Shown here one piece after another: positions 48,673-56,929 of a stretch of 64,000 bases of DNA (positions within the stretch are counted from its first letter, which is position 1; the number at the start of each line of letters is the position of its first letter). The notes beneath the pieces are model-generated. The model did not search any database, was not told the origin of the DNA, and worked only from the letters and a program-made list of their open reading frames with translations. Source of the DNA: Hymenobacter aquaticus (GTDB lineage: Bacteria; Bacteroidota; Bacteroidia; Cytophagales; Hymenobacteraceae); contig NZ_SRLC01000003.1 in NCBI RefSeq assembly GCF_004765605.1, positions 62,001-126,000 of the forward strand. Reading direction: 5' to 3'. A program made the position numbers and the translations under genes.

Positions 48673-48680
48673 TATATTTG
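48673..48680 (+). promoter_or_regulatory. -7 box (TATATTTG) of mazG
   Basis: Exact TAnnTTTG. 24 nt before the ATG at 48704, but only 6 nt before the ATG at 48686, favouring the downstream start. Confidence 0.45.
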
Positions 48681-48703
48681 ACCGAATGGAAACACAACCC
48701 ACA

Positions 48704-49531
48704 ATGCCCAACCGGCGCGCCGAACAGCTGGCCGCCTTCGGCCGCCTCCTCGACGTGCTGGACCGCCTGCGGGCCGAATGCCCCTGGGACCGGAAACAAA
48801 CTATGCAGAGTTTACGTCATCTCACTATCGAAGAAACGTACGAACTCTCCGACGCCATCCTGCGGGATGATCTGGCAGATGTGAAGAAAGAGCTCGGCGA
48901 CGTGATGCTGCACCTCACGTTCTACGCCAAAATAGCCTCCGAGACGGGCCATTTTGATATTGCGGACGTCCTGAATGCCCAGTGCGAGAAACTCATCTTC
49001 CGGCACCCCCACATCTATGGCGACACCACCGTGACGAGCGAAGAGGACGTGAAGCGCAACTGGGAGCAGCTGAAATTGCAGGAAAAAGGCAACTCCTCCG
49101 TGCTGGGCGGCGTACCAACGTCGCTACCGGCCCTAGTTAAGGCAATGCGGATTCAGGAAAAGGCCCGGGGCGCGGGCTTCGATTGGGAAAAGCCCGAGCA
49201 GGTTTGGGCGAAAGTGCAGGAAGAGTTAGGAGAATTCGGAGTTGAGTATGCACACACTGACCCTGGGCAGCGCCATCAGGAACGGGCGGCGGCTGAATTT
49301 GGCGACCTGCTTTTTTCGCTGGTCAACTTCGCCCGCTTCGCCGGCATCAACCCGGAAGAAGCCTTGGAACGCACCAACCGGAAGTTCATTCAGCGCTTCC
49401 AATACCTCGAAACGGAGTCGGCCCGCGACGGGCACAAACTAGCCGATTTGAACCTGGCCCAAATGGACACCTACTGGGAAAAGGCCAAAAAACTGAACTT
49501 AAGTCAGCAAGAAAACGACGAACCGAAATAG
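48704..49531 (+). CDS. mazG: Nucleoside triphosphate pyrophosphohydrolase MazG
   Basis: 275 residues from ATG 48704; ATG 48686 adds six residues. Two tandem MazG helical domains: CPWDRKQTMQSLRHLTIEETYELSDAIL..DVKKELGDVMLHLTFYAKI and VQEELGEFGVEY...RAAAEFGDLLFSLVNFARFAGINPEEALERTNRKF with paired EExxE/ExxD Mg-binding motifs. It hydrolyses (d)NTPs to NMP and PPi, cleaning nucleotide pools. Confidence 0.94.
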   Translation: MPNRRAEQLAAFGRLLDVLDRLRAECPWDRKQTMQSLRHLTIEETYELSDAILRDDLADVKKELGDVMLHLTFYAKIASETGHFDIADVLNAQCEKLIFRHPHIYGDTTVTSEEDVKRNWEQLKLQEKGNSSVLGGVPTSLPALVKAMRIQEKARGAGFDWEKPEQVWAKVQEELGEFGVEYAHTDPGQRHQERAAAEFGDLLFSLVNFARFAGINPEEALERTNRKFIQRFQYLETESARDGHKLADLNLAQMDTYWEKAKKLNLSQQENDEPK

Positions 49532-49560
49532 CCTTTTTTTAAGGCCCTACCCGTTTTAAA

Positions 49561-49612
49561 GCGTTTAAACGCATTTTCCATTTGGCAGCACGTAGGTTTT
49601 TATTTAGGTTTG
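49561..49612 (+). promoter_or_regulatory. Promoter of the TonB cluster with upstream palindrome
   Basis: TTTG (49581-49584), 20-bp spacer, TAGGTTTG (49605-49612): full match to the Bacteroidota promoter. The perfect 12-bp palindrome GCGTTTAAACGC (49561-49572) lies 8 bp upstream of the -33 element, where an activator could sit. The leader to exbB is about 180 nt and holds a foldable part near 49655-49696 (CCGTTT-TCG-AAACGG inner stem). Confidence 0.65.
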
Positions 49613-49794
49613 CCAAGGATACTCTGAATTCCTAACGGCCCCGCGCACGAGCAGACCCACACTTTCCGTTTTCGAAACGGGCCAGTGTGCGGGTGAGCGG
49701 GGCGCTGCTGTCTTTGGGGTAGCCGCAGTTAATTTCTTCACCTTTTACCTTCAAGTTCAACCTTTCACCACCAACCCACTAATTCTCCGGAACA

Positions 49795-50667
49795 ATGGAA
49801 CAAAAGAATGCCATGAATAAAAACGTGCGGCCCACCGCTCCCGCTGCTCCCAAGGGTGAAGCGAAAGGCGGTTCCGCGTTTGCCGCCATCGTGATTCCAC
49901 TGGCGTTGATCGTATCGATTATCATCTACAAATTTGTGTTTGGTAGCCCCGGTAACTTCCAAGGCGGCAATCCTGAAAACAACCCCCTGCCCGGTAACTA
50001 CCTCGGCATCATCTACAAGGGTGGTGTTATCGTACCCATCCTGCTGACCCTGTTCCTGTTGGTAATCACCTTCTCGATCGAGCGTTTCCTGACCATCAGC
50101 AAGGCTAAAGGCACCAAGAGCATCGAAGCCTTCATCCGCAACGTGCGTCAGAAACTGAACGTGAACGACATCACCGGCGCTCTGGCCGCCTGCGACCAGC
50201 AGAAAGGCTCGGTAGCCAGCGTGGTGAAAGCTGGCCTGGGCAAATACCAGGAGATGGCTCGTGACCGTAGCATGGACAAAGACTCCAAAATTGCCGCTAT
50301 CCAGAAAGAAATCGAGGAATCGACGGCTCTGGAACTGCCTATGTTGGAGAAAAACCTGGTTATCCTGTCGACCATCGCTTCGGTAGCTACCCTGATCGGT
50401 CTGCTCGGTACGGTATTCGGTATGATCAACGCCTTCTCGGCTCTGGCAAACGCCGGTGCTCCCGACGCCGTAGGTCTGGCCAACGGTATTTCGGAAGCTC
50501 TGATCAACACGGCTCTGGGTATCTTGACCTCAGCCCTGGCTATCATCGCCTACAACTTCTTCACCAGCAAGATTGACGAGCTGACCTACAGCATCGACGA
50601 AGCTGGCTTCAGCATTATCCAGACGTTTGCTTCGCAGCACGGCGAAAAAGAAACTTATACTGCCTAG
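49795..50667 (+). CDS. exbB: MotA/TolQ/ExbB-family proton channel
   Basis: 290 residues. Membrane segments near residues 30-50, 82-102 and paired C-terminal ones (NLVILSTIASVATLIGLLGTVFGMI about 185-210, NGISEALINTALGILTSALAIIAYNFF about 225-255). Conserved ExbB/TolQ features are IERFLTISKAK, and GLLGTVFGMI..F with the channel Thr/Ser. With the two ExbD proteins it forms the proton-driven motor for TonB. First gene of the cluster. Confidence 0.93.
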   Translation: MEQKNAMNKNVRPTAPAAPKGEAKGGSAFAAIVIPLALIVSIIIYKFVFGSPGNFQGGNPENNPLPGNYLGIIYKGGVIVPILLTLFLLVITFSIERFLTISKAKGTKSIEAFIRNVRQKLNVNDITGALAACDQQKGSVASVVKAGLGKYQEMARDRSMDKDSKIAAIQKEIEESTALELPMLEKNLVILSTIASVATLIGLLGTVFGMINAFSALANAGAPDAVGLANGISEALINTALGILTSALAIIAYNFFTSKIDELTYSIDEAGFSIIQTFASQHGEKETYTA

Positions 50668-50735
50668 TCTGCGGTTACCGCACTAAAGCAGCGTTTCTAA
50701 ACGTTTCTGAATAAAGCTCTTTAACCACGCTCGCA

Positions 50736-51359
50736 ATGCCAAAAGTAAAACCTCATAGAACGTCCCCGTCGTTGGATATGACTCCGATGGTGGACTTGGC
50801 ATTCCTGCTGGTGACCTTCTTCATGCTCACCACCAAGTTTGCCCCCGAGGAAGCTGTAGTGGTGGATACGCCCTCATCTACTTCGGAGATTCGCCTGCCC
50901 GAAAGCCACGTTATTACCATCTCGGTAGACAAGGACAAGCGGGTATTCTTCGGCATGGATGACGCCAAACCCAAGCTGGACCTGTTGACCCGGGTAGGTG
51001 CTAAGTACGGAGTAAGCTTCACGGCTGCTCAGGCGAAGACCTTCTCCAACCTGTCGAGCTTTGGCGTACCGGTACAACAGCTTCCCGACTTCCTGAACCG
51101 CGACAACGAGCAGCGCAAAGCCATCAAGCAGCCCGGCATCCCTGCCGACTCCTTGAACAACCAGTTTATCGACTGGGTGGTAGAAGCGCAGGCCGCCAGC
51201 CGCAAGGAGTTCGGCAAGCCCGCTTTCGTGGCCATCAAAGGCGACGGCAACGCGGACGTACCAACCGTGAAGAAAGTCATCAAACTGCTGCAGGAGAAGA
51301 ACATCAACCGTTTCAACCTGATTACCGACTTGGAGTCCAAGCCAGTAGCCGGGAAATAA
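50736..51359 (+). CDS. exbD: ExbD/TolR family protein (long form)
   Basis: 207 residues, longer than the usual about 140. One N-terminal TM with the proton-carrying Asp in SLDMTPMVDLAFLLVTFFMLTT (about 13-35), then a periplasmic domain with an insert (about 80-160) ending in the TolR-like GDGNADVPTVKKVIKLLQEKNINRFNLIT. Works with ExbB. Confidence 0.92.
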   Translation: MPKVKPHRTSPSLDMTPMVDLAFLLVTFFMLTTKFAPEEAVVVDTPSSTSEIRLPESHVITISVDKDKRVFFGMDDAKPKLDLLTRVGAKYGVSFTAAQAKTFSNLSSFGVPVQQLPDFLNRDNEQRKAIKQPGIPADSLNNQFIDWVVEAQAASRKEFGKPAFVAIKGDGNADVPTVKKVIKLLQEKNINRFNLITDLESKPVAGK

Positions 51360-51372
51360 CCGACGCAGAGAA

Positions 51373-51894
51373 ATGGCAGAAATACAACAACAAGCCGACT
51401 CCGGTAAAGGAGGAAAGAAGCGGGCCAAAAAAATGTCGACCAAAATCGACATGACACCAATGGTGGACTTGGCCTTTTTGCTGCTGACCTTCTTTATGCT
51501 GACGACGACCTTCAGCAAGCCGACCGTAATGCAACTTACGATGCCGGTGAAGGAGAAGAATCCGGAGGAGCAGACGCAGATTAAAGCCTCTGACGCCTTC
51601 ACGGTTTTGCTCGACGAGAACAACAAGATCTATTATTATGATGGCTTGTTGGACAAGGACGTAAAACCGGAGCTGAAAGCCTCGAGCTACGACGCCAACG
51701 GTATCCGCAAAACGATACTGGAGCGCCGCGCTGCTAACCCCAAAGTGGTAGTGCTGATCAAGGCCGCTGATAAGTCCAATTACAAGAACATGGTTGACAT
51801 CCTCGACGAGATGAACATCACCGACCAGAAAAAGTACGCTCTGGTTGACATCTCGAAGGCTGATGAGGACCTGATTAAAACTTCAGGGCTATGA
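51373..51894 (+). CDS. exbD: ExbD/TolR family protein (second copy)
   Basis: 173 residues. TM segment MTPMVDLAFLLLTFFMLTTTF (about 28-48) with the conserved Asp; periplasmic part ends KYALVDISKADEDLIKTSGL. Its stop overlaps the tonB ATG (ATGA), so they are translationally coupled. Confidence 0.92.
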   Translation: MAEIQQQADSGKGGKKRAKKMSTKIDMTPMVDLAFLLLTFFMLTTTFSKPTVMQLTMPVKEKNPEEQTQIKASDAFTVLLDENNKIYYYDGLLDKDVKPELKASSYDANGIRKTILERRAANPKVVVLIKAADKSNYKNMVDILDEMNITDQKKYALVDISKADEDLIKTSGL

Positions 51895-52718
51895 TGGATA
51901 ACACGCAATTGGCTCAAGCGTCTTTCAACGACATCGTCTTTGAAGGCCGCAATAAAGCCTACGGAGCTTACGTCCTCCGGCGGTTGTACAACAAGCACGT
52001 TACCCGGGCTCTTCTCATTGCCATTGCGCTGCTCGCTCTGATGGTAAGCTTCCCGCTCATCGCGCGGATGTTTGCCAAGGACGAGGTGGTGAAGGACGAC
52101 AAGATGCTCAAGGTGAACGAGCTGATGCAAGCACCGCCCCTGGACGAAACCAAGCCCCCACCACCGCCCCCGCCACCGGAGGCCCCGCCACCACCGCCGC
52201 CGAAGCTGTCTACCATCAAATTCACGCCGCCCGTCGTTAAGAAGGACGAAGAGATTAAGAAGGTAGAAGAAATTCCGGACCAGGAAGAGCTGAAGGACAA
52301 AGTGGTAGCTACCGTGACCGTAAAAGGCAACACGGATAATGCCGCTGACCTGACCGGCCTGGAAGGTGAAGGCAATAAGGTAGTAGAAGAGGTAGTAGAG
52401 AATAAGGTCTACACGTACGTAGAACAGATGCCTACTCCTCCCGGCGGTATGGAAGGTTTGCTCGCTTACCTGGGCAAAACCATTAAGTACCCCCCGCTGG
52501 CCCTGCGCAACCAGGTGGAAGGCAAAGTGTTCATTAGCTTCGTAGTAGGCCCAACGGGCGGTATCACGGATGTGAAAGTAACCAAAGGCATCGGTGCCGG
52601 CTGCGACGAAGAGGCTATGCGCGTCATCAAAGCCATGCCGAACTGGACCCCTGGTAAGCAGAATGGTCGGCCGGTAAGTGTTTCGTACACGGTTCCAGTG
52701 ACCTTCGCTATCAAGTAA
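51891..52718 (+). CDS. tonB: Energy transducer TonB
   Basis: 275 residues. Cytoplasmic N-terminus with FNDIVFEGRNKAYGAYVLRRLYNKH, TM (ALLIAIALLALMVSFPLIAR, about 38-57), a Pro-rich spacer (PPPPPPPEAPPPPPP, about 85-102) and the C-terminal TonB domain (EGLLAYLGKTIKYPPLALRNQVEGKVFISFVVGPTGGITDVKVTKGIGAGCDEEAMRVIKAMPNWTPGKQNGRPV). It spans the periplasm to energise TonB-dependent receptors. The upstream coupling gene is exbD. Confidence 0.95.
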   Translation: MMDNTQLAQASFNDIVFEGRNKAYGAYVLRRLYNKHVTRALLIAIALLALMVSFPLIARMFAKDEVVKDDKMLKVNELMQAPPLDETKPPPPPPPPEAPPPPPPKLSTIKFTPPVVKKDEEIKKVEEIPDQEELKDKVVATVTVKGNTDNAADLTGLEGEGNKVVEEVVENKVYTYVEQMPTPPGGMEGLLAYLGKTIKYPPLALRNQVEGKVFISFVVGPTGGITDVKVTKGIGAGCDEEAMRVIKAMPNWTPGKQNGRPVSVSYTVPVTFAIK

Positions 52719-52747
52719 AAAGCCTGAAACAGCCTCGGCTGCTCAGC

Positions 52748-52788
52748 AAAAAAGCCCGAATGGAGCAATTGCTCGGTTCGGGCTTTTT
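52748..52788 (+). terminator. Terminator of the exb-tonB operon
   Basis: AAAAAAGCCCGAA and TTCGGGCTTTTT arms around a GAGCAATTGCTC inner hairpin, T-run, 30 bp after the tonB stop. It separates the second tonB. Confidence 0.8.
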
Positions 52789-52937
52789 CGTGTAAAAAAG
52801 AATTCGGCTTGCCGCATACTTTCCGGCGGCGGGCTGTCGTTTTGAAGTTGAAAGCCAGCCGGATGAGTAAATGAGCGGGAGCAATGGCTTGGGTAGTGCG
52901 TCCTCGTGAATTCCGTTTCACCTTTTATACCGTACCC

Positions 52938-53762
52938 ATGAACACCACCAACCTGCACACCGCCTCCTTCGACGAAATCGTATTTGAGGGGCGCAACAAA
53001 GCTTACGGCGCCTTCGTCCTGCGCCAGCTCTACAACCGCCACCTGGCCCGCGCCCTGGCCATCACCGTGGCCCTCTGCCTGCTGCTGGTCAGCATTCCGC
53101 TGGTAGTGCAGCGCATCTGGCCTACGGTAATGCCGATAACCAAAGCTCCTGAAGGAGTCATTATCGAACCCAAAGTGTACATCATGCCGCAACAGGACGT
53201 TGCCCCCGCGCAGCCTCCTGTCGCGCATCATCAGCCGGTAGTCGTAACACCCCGGACGGATGTTGCTCCTACCGTGGTGAAAGACGAACTGGTAACGAAA
53301 CCGGTGCTTGATGTCGAGGCTTCGGTACCGAACGACAACAACCCAACAACGATGGAACCCGGAACGGGTGAAGTAGGTCCGGGAGCAGCAACCGGCCCGG
53401 GCACGATGGGCAAAGACACCGGAGTAACCACCCCCGCCCCACCGGCCAAGCCCTTTACCCACGTGGAAGTGATGCCCGAATTTGCCGGTGGTATCGGGGC
53501 CCTGCGCCAGTATATGCAGCGCAACCTGCGCTACCCGCGCCAAGCCCTGGCGGCGGCCGTATCGGGCAAGGTATTCGTGTCGTTTACGGTGCAGGCCGAT
53601 GGCTCCATTGCCGATGTGCAGGTAATCAAAGGCCTTGGATACGGCACCGACGAAGAGGCGGCCCGGGTAGTAGGCAAAATGCCCGCCTGGACGCCGGGCC
53701 GGCAAAACAGCCAGGCCGTAGCCGTGCGCTACACTCTGCCCATCACCTTCCAGTATGAATAA
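52938..53762 (+). CDS. Second TonB-family protein
   Basis: 274 residues from ATG 52938. The same N-terminus (FDEIVFEGRNKAYGAFVLRQLYNRH), TM (about 38-58) and C-terminal TonB domain as the first TonB, but the spacer is not a pure proline run: it is an acidic, Val/Pro/Thr-rich stretch (about 75-170). It has its own terminator on both sides, so it is transcribed separately. It may serve a different receptor subset. Confidence 0.9.
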   Translation: MNTTNLHTASFDEIVFEGRNKAYGAFVLRQLYNRHLARALAITVALCLLLVSIPLVVQRIWPTVMPITKAPEGVIIEPKVYIMPQQDVAPAQPPVAHHQPVVVTPRTDVAPTVVKDELVTKPVLDVEASVPNDNNPTTMEPGTGEVGPGAATGPGTMGKDTGVTTPAPPAKPFTHVEVMPEFAGGIGALRQYMQRNLRYPRQALAAAVSGKVFVSFTVQADGSIADVQVIKGLGYGTDEEAARVVGKMPAWTPGRQNSQAVAVRYTLPITFQYE

Positions 53763-53827
53763 GCAGCTGCTTTAACTGCCTTAGCCTCTCAATTTGAGAA
53801 CATTACTAGAATACGCTGTTTATATAT

Positions 53828-53878
53828 AGCCAAAAATCACCCGGCATACGTTATACCGGGTGATTTTTGGCTTTTTTT
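53828..53878 (+). terminator. Terminator of the second tonB
   Basis: AGCCAAAAATCACCCGG (53828-53844) pairs with 53856-53872, then a T7 run. Confidence 0.85.
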
Positions 53879-53982
53879 GTGGGTCGGCTTTTTCTGGTTT
53901 GTCGGGGAAGTAAGCTGCCAAATCGAACGGAGGAGCGGTATTTTTTTGTTCTAGCCCCAGACCTTCTTCTTTTGACCTCCTT

Positions 53983-54240
53983 ATGCTGAACCGTTCAACC
54001 ACCGAAGAACGCCTCAATAGCAAGTCGCCCCAACGGCTTGTGCAGTACTTTACGCTGATGATGGCCCTAATCTACATGGGTTTGGGCGTGCTGATGTGGC
54101 TACCCATGGCCAATGTATTTGCCCTGCCCACTACCGCTCGGCGCGTGTTGGGTGTGGTTTTCATTTTTTACGGAATCATTAGATTTGCTCGCACTTACCG
54201 CCAGCACTTCCAACGCAACAACCCCCGCGATGCGCGTTAA
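53983..54240 (+). CDS. Small two-TM membrane protein
   Basis: 85 residues. Two membrane segments (LMMALIYMGLGVLMWLPM, about 25-42; RVLGVVFIFYGIIRF, about 54-68) with basic ends. It overlaps the next gene by 11 bp, so it is likely co-transcribed with the PstS-like lipoprotein. Conserved partner of TonB-cluster genes in Bacteroidota by position; function unknown. Confidence 0.75.
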   Translation: MLNRSTTEERLNSKSPQRLVQYFTLMMALIYMGLGVLMWLPMANVFALPTTARRVLGVVFIFYGIIRFARTYRQHFQRNNPRDAR

Positions 54241-55189
54241 TTTAACCAACATAGGTACCGCGTTAGTAGCCGGCGGCTTCCTGCTGGCCAGCTGCAACCA
54301 ATACCAGGGACCGGCTGAAACGGCGACCGACACGCCCACCAGCGGCACACTCGGCATCAGCGTCGATGAGACGTTTGAGCCGATTCTGAAGTCGCAGGTC
54401 GATACCTTCCAGAAGCTGTACCCAGCAGCCCGCATCACGGCGACCTACAAGCCGGAGGAGGAGGTAATGCGGGACCTGATGGCTAATAAGATCCGGGTAG
54501 CCGTGGTGTCGCGGCAGCTGAACACCGCCGAGCAGGCCGAGTTCGAGCGCCTGAAAATTGTACCCCGCACGGCTAAGCTTGCCGTCGATGGCTTGGCCAT
54601 CGTCGTGCATCCGAGCAACGCCGACTCGCTGCTCACCGTGGCGAAGCTGCAGGATATTTTCACGGGCAAAATCCAGGAGTGGGCGCAGGTAAGCGGCAAG
54701 CGCGGTTTGGGCACTATCAACGTGGTTTTTGACAACAACCACTCCAGCACTACCCGCTACGTGCAGGACTCGCTGACCAAGGGCGCGGCCCTTACCAAGC
54801 GAGTTTTTGCCGCCAAATCGAACCCTGCCTTGTTGGATTACGTTGCTACTCATCCGAACGCCATTGGGATTATTGGCGTTAACTGGATCAGTGACCGGGA
54901 TGATGCGGCGGTACAAAGCTTTTTGAAAAAAGTGCGGATTGTTGGCGTCAGTGCCCAGCCCAATCCGCAGAAGCCCGACGACTACCTGCAGCCCTACCAG
55001 GCGTACCTGGCCCTGAAAACGTACCCGTTGCGGCGGGAGGTCTACCTTATCAGCCGGGAGGCCCGGGCGGGGCTTGGCACCGGTTTTGCATCCTTTGCGG
55101 CAGGGAATAAAGGGCAGCTTATCGTACTCAAGTCTGGGCTAGTACCCGCTACCGGCCAGATGCGAATCATTGATACGAATAAGCGCTAG
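54230..55189 (+). CDS. PstS-like substrate-binding lipoprotein
   Basis: 319 residues from ATG 54230 (MRVNLTNIGTALVAGG); a longer start at 54113 would run against the upstream gene. The lipobox FLLASC has Cys about 21. A PBP-like fold with GISVDETFEPILKSQ, AARITATYKPEEEVMRDLMANKIRVAVVSRQL, FTGKIQEW and NNHSSTTRYVQD, all features of phosphate-binding-type proteins. No PstCAB genes are nearby; a TPR gene follows. It may therefore sense or present a ligand rather than feed an ABC transporter. Confidence 0.85.
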   Translation: MRVNLTNIGTALVAGGFLLASCNQYQGPAETATDTPTSGTLGISVDETFEPILKSQVDTFQKLYPAARITATYKPEEEVMRDLMANKIRVAVVSRQLNTAEQAEFERLKIVPRTAKLAVDGLAIVVHPSNADSLLTVAKLQDIFTGKIQEWAQVSGKRGLGTINVVFDNNHSSTTRYVQDSLTKGAALTKRVFAAKSNPALLDYVATHPNAIGIIGVNWISDRDDAAVQSFLKKVRIVGVSAQPNPQKPDDYLQPYQAYLALKTYPLRREVYLISREARAGLGTGFASFAAGNKGQLIVLKSGLVPATGQMRIIDTNKR

Positions 55190-55240
55190 CCTTTCCCTTA
55201 GTCTTTCCATTACAAACGCTTTCCACCAAACCTTTTGCTC

Positions 55241-56851
55241 ATGAACTTCAAGCCCTGGAAGCTCTCGCTCCTCGCTGCCTTGTCTGTTTCCGGCTCTGCC
55301 GCTTTTGCTCAAACGACTCCTCAGAAATCGATTGAACTCGGACGCTACAACGAAGCCCGCGCGGCTTTGCTGCGTCAGGGCGCATCGAACGAAACCTCGT
55401 TCGAGTTGGGCCGTCTGTACCAGATGCGGGAAATGCCCGACTCGGCAGCTTACTACTTCAACCGAATTTCGCTGAACCCCAAAGATGCTACCACGATGGT
55501 AGCCGCTGGCCGGGCCGCTCTGGCCCAGGGCAAAACGGCCGAAGCTGAAATTCAATTCGACAACGCGGTGAAGGCCACCAAGGGCAAAGATGCCAAGGTG
55601 CTGACCATGATTGCCCAGGCCTATGCTGAGTCCAACGTAAAGGACGTGTCGAAGGCACTCTCGTATGTGGAGGCAGCGCACAAAGCCAACAAGCTGAAGG
55701 ATGAGCCCAGCCTGATGATTGCCCGCGGCGACATTTACCTGAAGCAGGAAAATGGCGGCGGTGAGGCAATGAACAGCTACGACCGGGCCGTAATGGCCGA
55801 CGCTAACAATGTGCTGGCGTACTACCGCAAAGGCCAGCTGAACGTTCGTTCGCGCAACTACAACGAAGCCCGCACGGCGTTCGAAAAGGCCATCAGCCTG
55901 GATGCCAACTACGCGCCGGCTTACAACGCCCTGGCAGAAACGTATTTCTACGCTGGTAAGTACGATGATGCTTTGTCGAACTTCCAGAAGTACACCTCCC
56001 TGGCCGAGAAGTCGGCGGATACGGATGCTAAGTATGCCTCCTTCCTGTTCCTGACCAAGAAATACCCCGAAGCACTAACTGAAGTGCAGAAGGTATTGGC
56101 CCGGGAGCCCAACAACCTCACGATGAACCGTCTGCAAGCGTATTCATTGTACGAAGTTGGCAAGAACGATGAGGCTATTGCGGCAATGGACAAGTACATG
56201 AAGCTTGCTCCTGCTGATAAGATCATTAAGGAGGACAATGTGTACTACGCCAAAATGCTGACCAAGGGTGGCAAAGGCGAGCAAGGCATTGCCATGCTCC
56301 AGAAGGCTGTAGCTGCTGACCCCACGAATACGGAGCTGCAGAATGATTTGGCATCGAGCTACATGCAGATGAAGAATTATCCGGCGGCCATTGCTACGTA
56401 CAAGGCGAAGATGAAAGCAGATGGCACCCCGGCTCTGACAGACCAGATCCGCCTGGCGGTAGCCTACGGCGGCAATAAGCAGTACACCAAGGCCGACAGC
56501 CTGTATGGTGCCGTGCTGGATGCTCGTCCGACGTACGTACCCGGCTACCTGATGCGTGCCAAAGCCAACTACTTCATGGATCCGGATTCCAAGCAGGGTT
56601 TGGCTAAGCCGTACTATGAGAAATACGTAGAAATGGCCAAAGCTGATCCGGACAAGTACAAGGATGGCCTGGTGGAAGCCAACAGCTACCTGGGCTATTA
56701 CTACTACCAGAAAGGTGACAAGACCACTGCACTGCCCTACTACCAGCAAGTACTGGCCCTGGACCCCAACAACCAGAACGCCAAGTCGGTGGTAGAAAGC
56801 ATGTCGGCTCGTCCGAAAACCGCTACCAAAGCCCCCGTTAAGAAGAAGTAA
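55241..56851 (+). CDS. Periplasmic TPR-repeat protein
   Basis: 536 residues from ATG 55241 (MNFKPWKLSLLAALSVSGSAAFAQ, signal peptide). About ten TPR units from residue 30 to 520 (e.g. AVMADANNVLAYYRKGQLNVRSRNYNEARTAFEKAI, YAPAYNALAETYFYAGKYDDALSNFQK, PYYQQVLALDPNNQNAKSVVESM). It ends with the Lys-rich tail KAPVKKK. Likely a scaffold in the periplasm, associated by position with the PstS-like lipoprotein and TonB genes. Confidence 0.88.
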   Translation: MNFKPWKLSLLAALSVSGSAAFAQTTPQKSIELGRYNEARAALLRQGASNETSFELGRLYQMREMPDSAAYYFNRISLNPKDATTMVAAGRAALAQGKTAEAEIQFDNAVKATKGKDAKVLTMIAQAYAESNVKDVSKALSYVEAAHKANKLKDEPSLMIARGDIYLKQENGGGEAMNSYDRAVMADANNVLAYYRKGQLNVRSRNYNEARTAFEKAISLDANYAPAYNALAETYFYAGKYDDALSNFQKYTSLAEKSADTDAKYASFLFLTKKYPEALTEVQKVLAREPNNLTMNRLQAYSLYEVGKNDEAIAAMDKYMKLAPADKIIKEDNVYYAKMLTKGGKGEQGIAMLQKAVAADPTNTELQNDLASSYMQMKNYPAAIATYKAKMKADGTPALTDQIRLAVAYGGNKQYTKADSLYGAVLDARPTYVPGYLMRAKANYFMDPDSKQGLAKPYYEKYVEMAKADPDKYKDGLVEANSYLGYYYYQKGDKTTALPYYQQVLALDPNNQNAKSVVESMSARPKTATKAPVKKK

Positions 56852-56874
56852 TTCTGCCGGGAACCTAGCTCACT

Positions 56875-56910
56875 AAAAAGGCCTGTCGTGCACGCACGAC
56901 AGGCCTTTTT
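56875..56910. terminator. Bidirectional terminator
   Basis: AAAAAGGCCTGTCGTG and its complement around GCACG, between convergent TPR and rluD genes. Confidence 0.85.
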
Positions 56911-56929
56911 GTTGTAAGCGGGTTATGCA

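Noticed and set aside
54113..54229. Longer start for the PstS-like lipoprotein
   Set aside because: Would overlap most of the small membrane protein gene and destroy the lipoprotein signal peptide.
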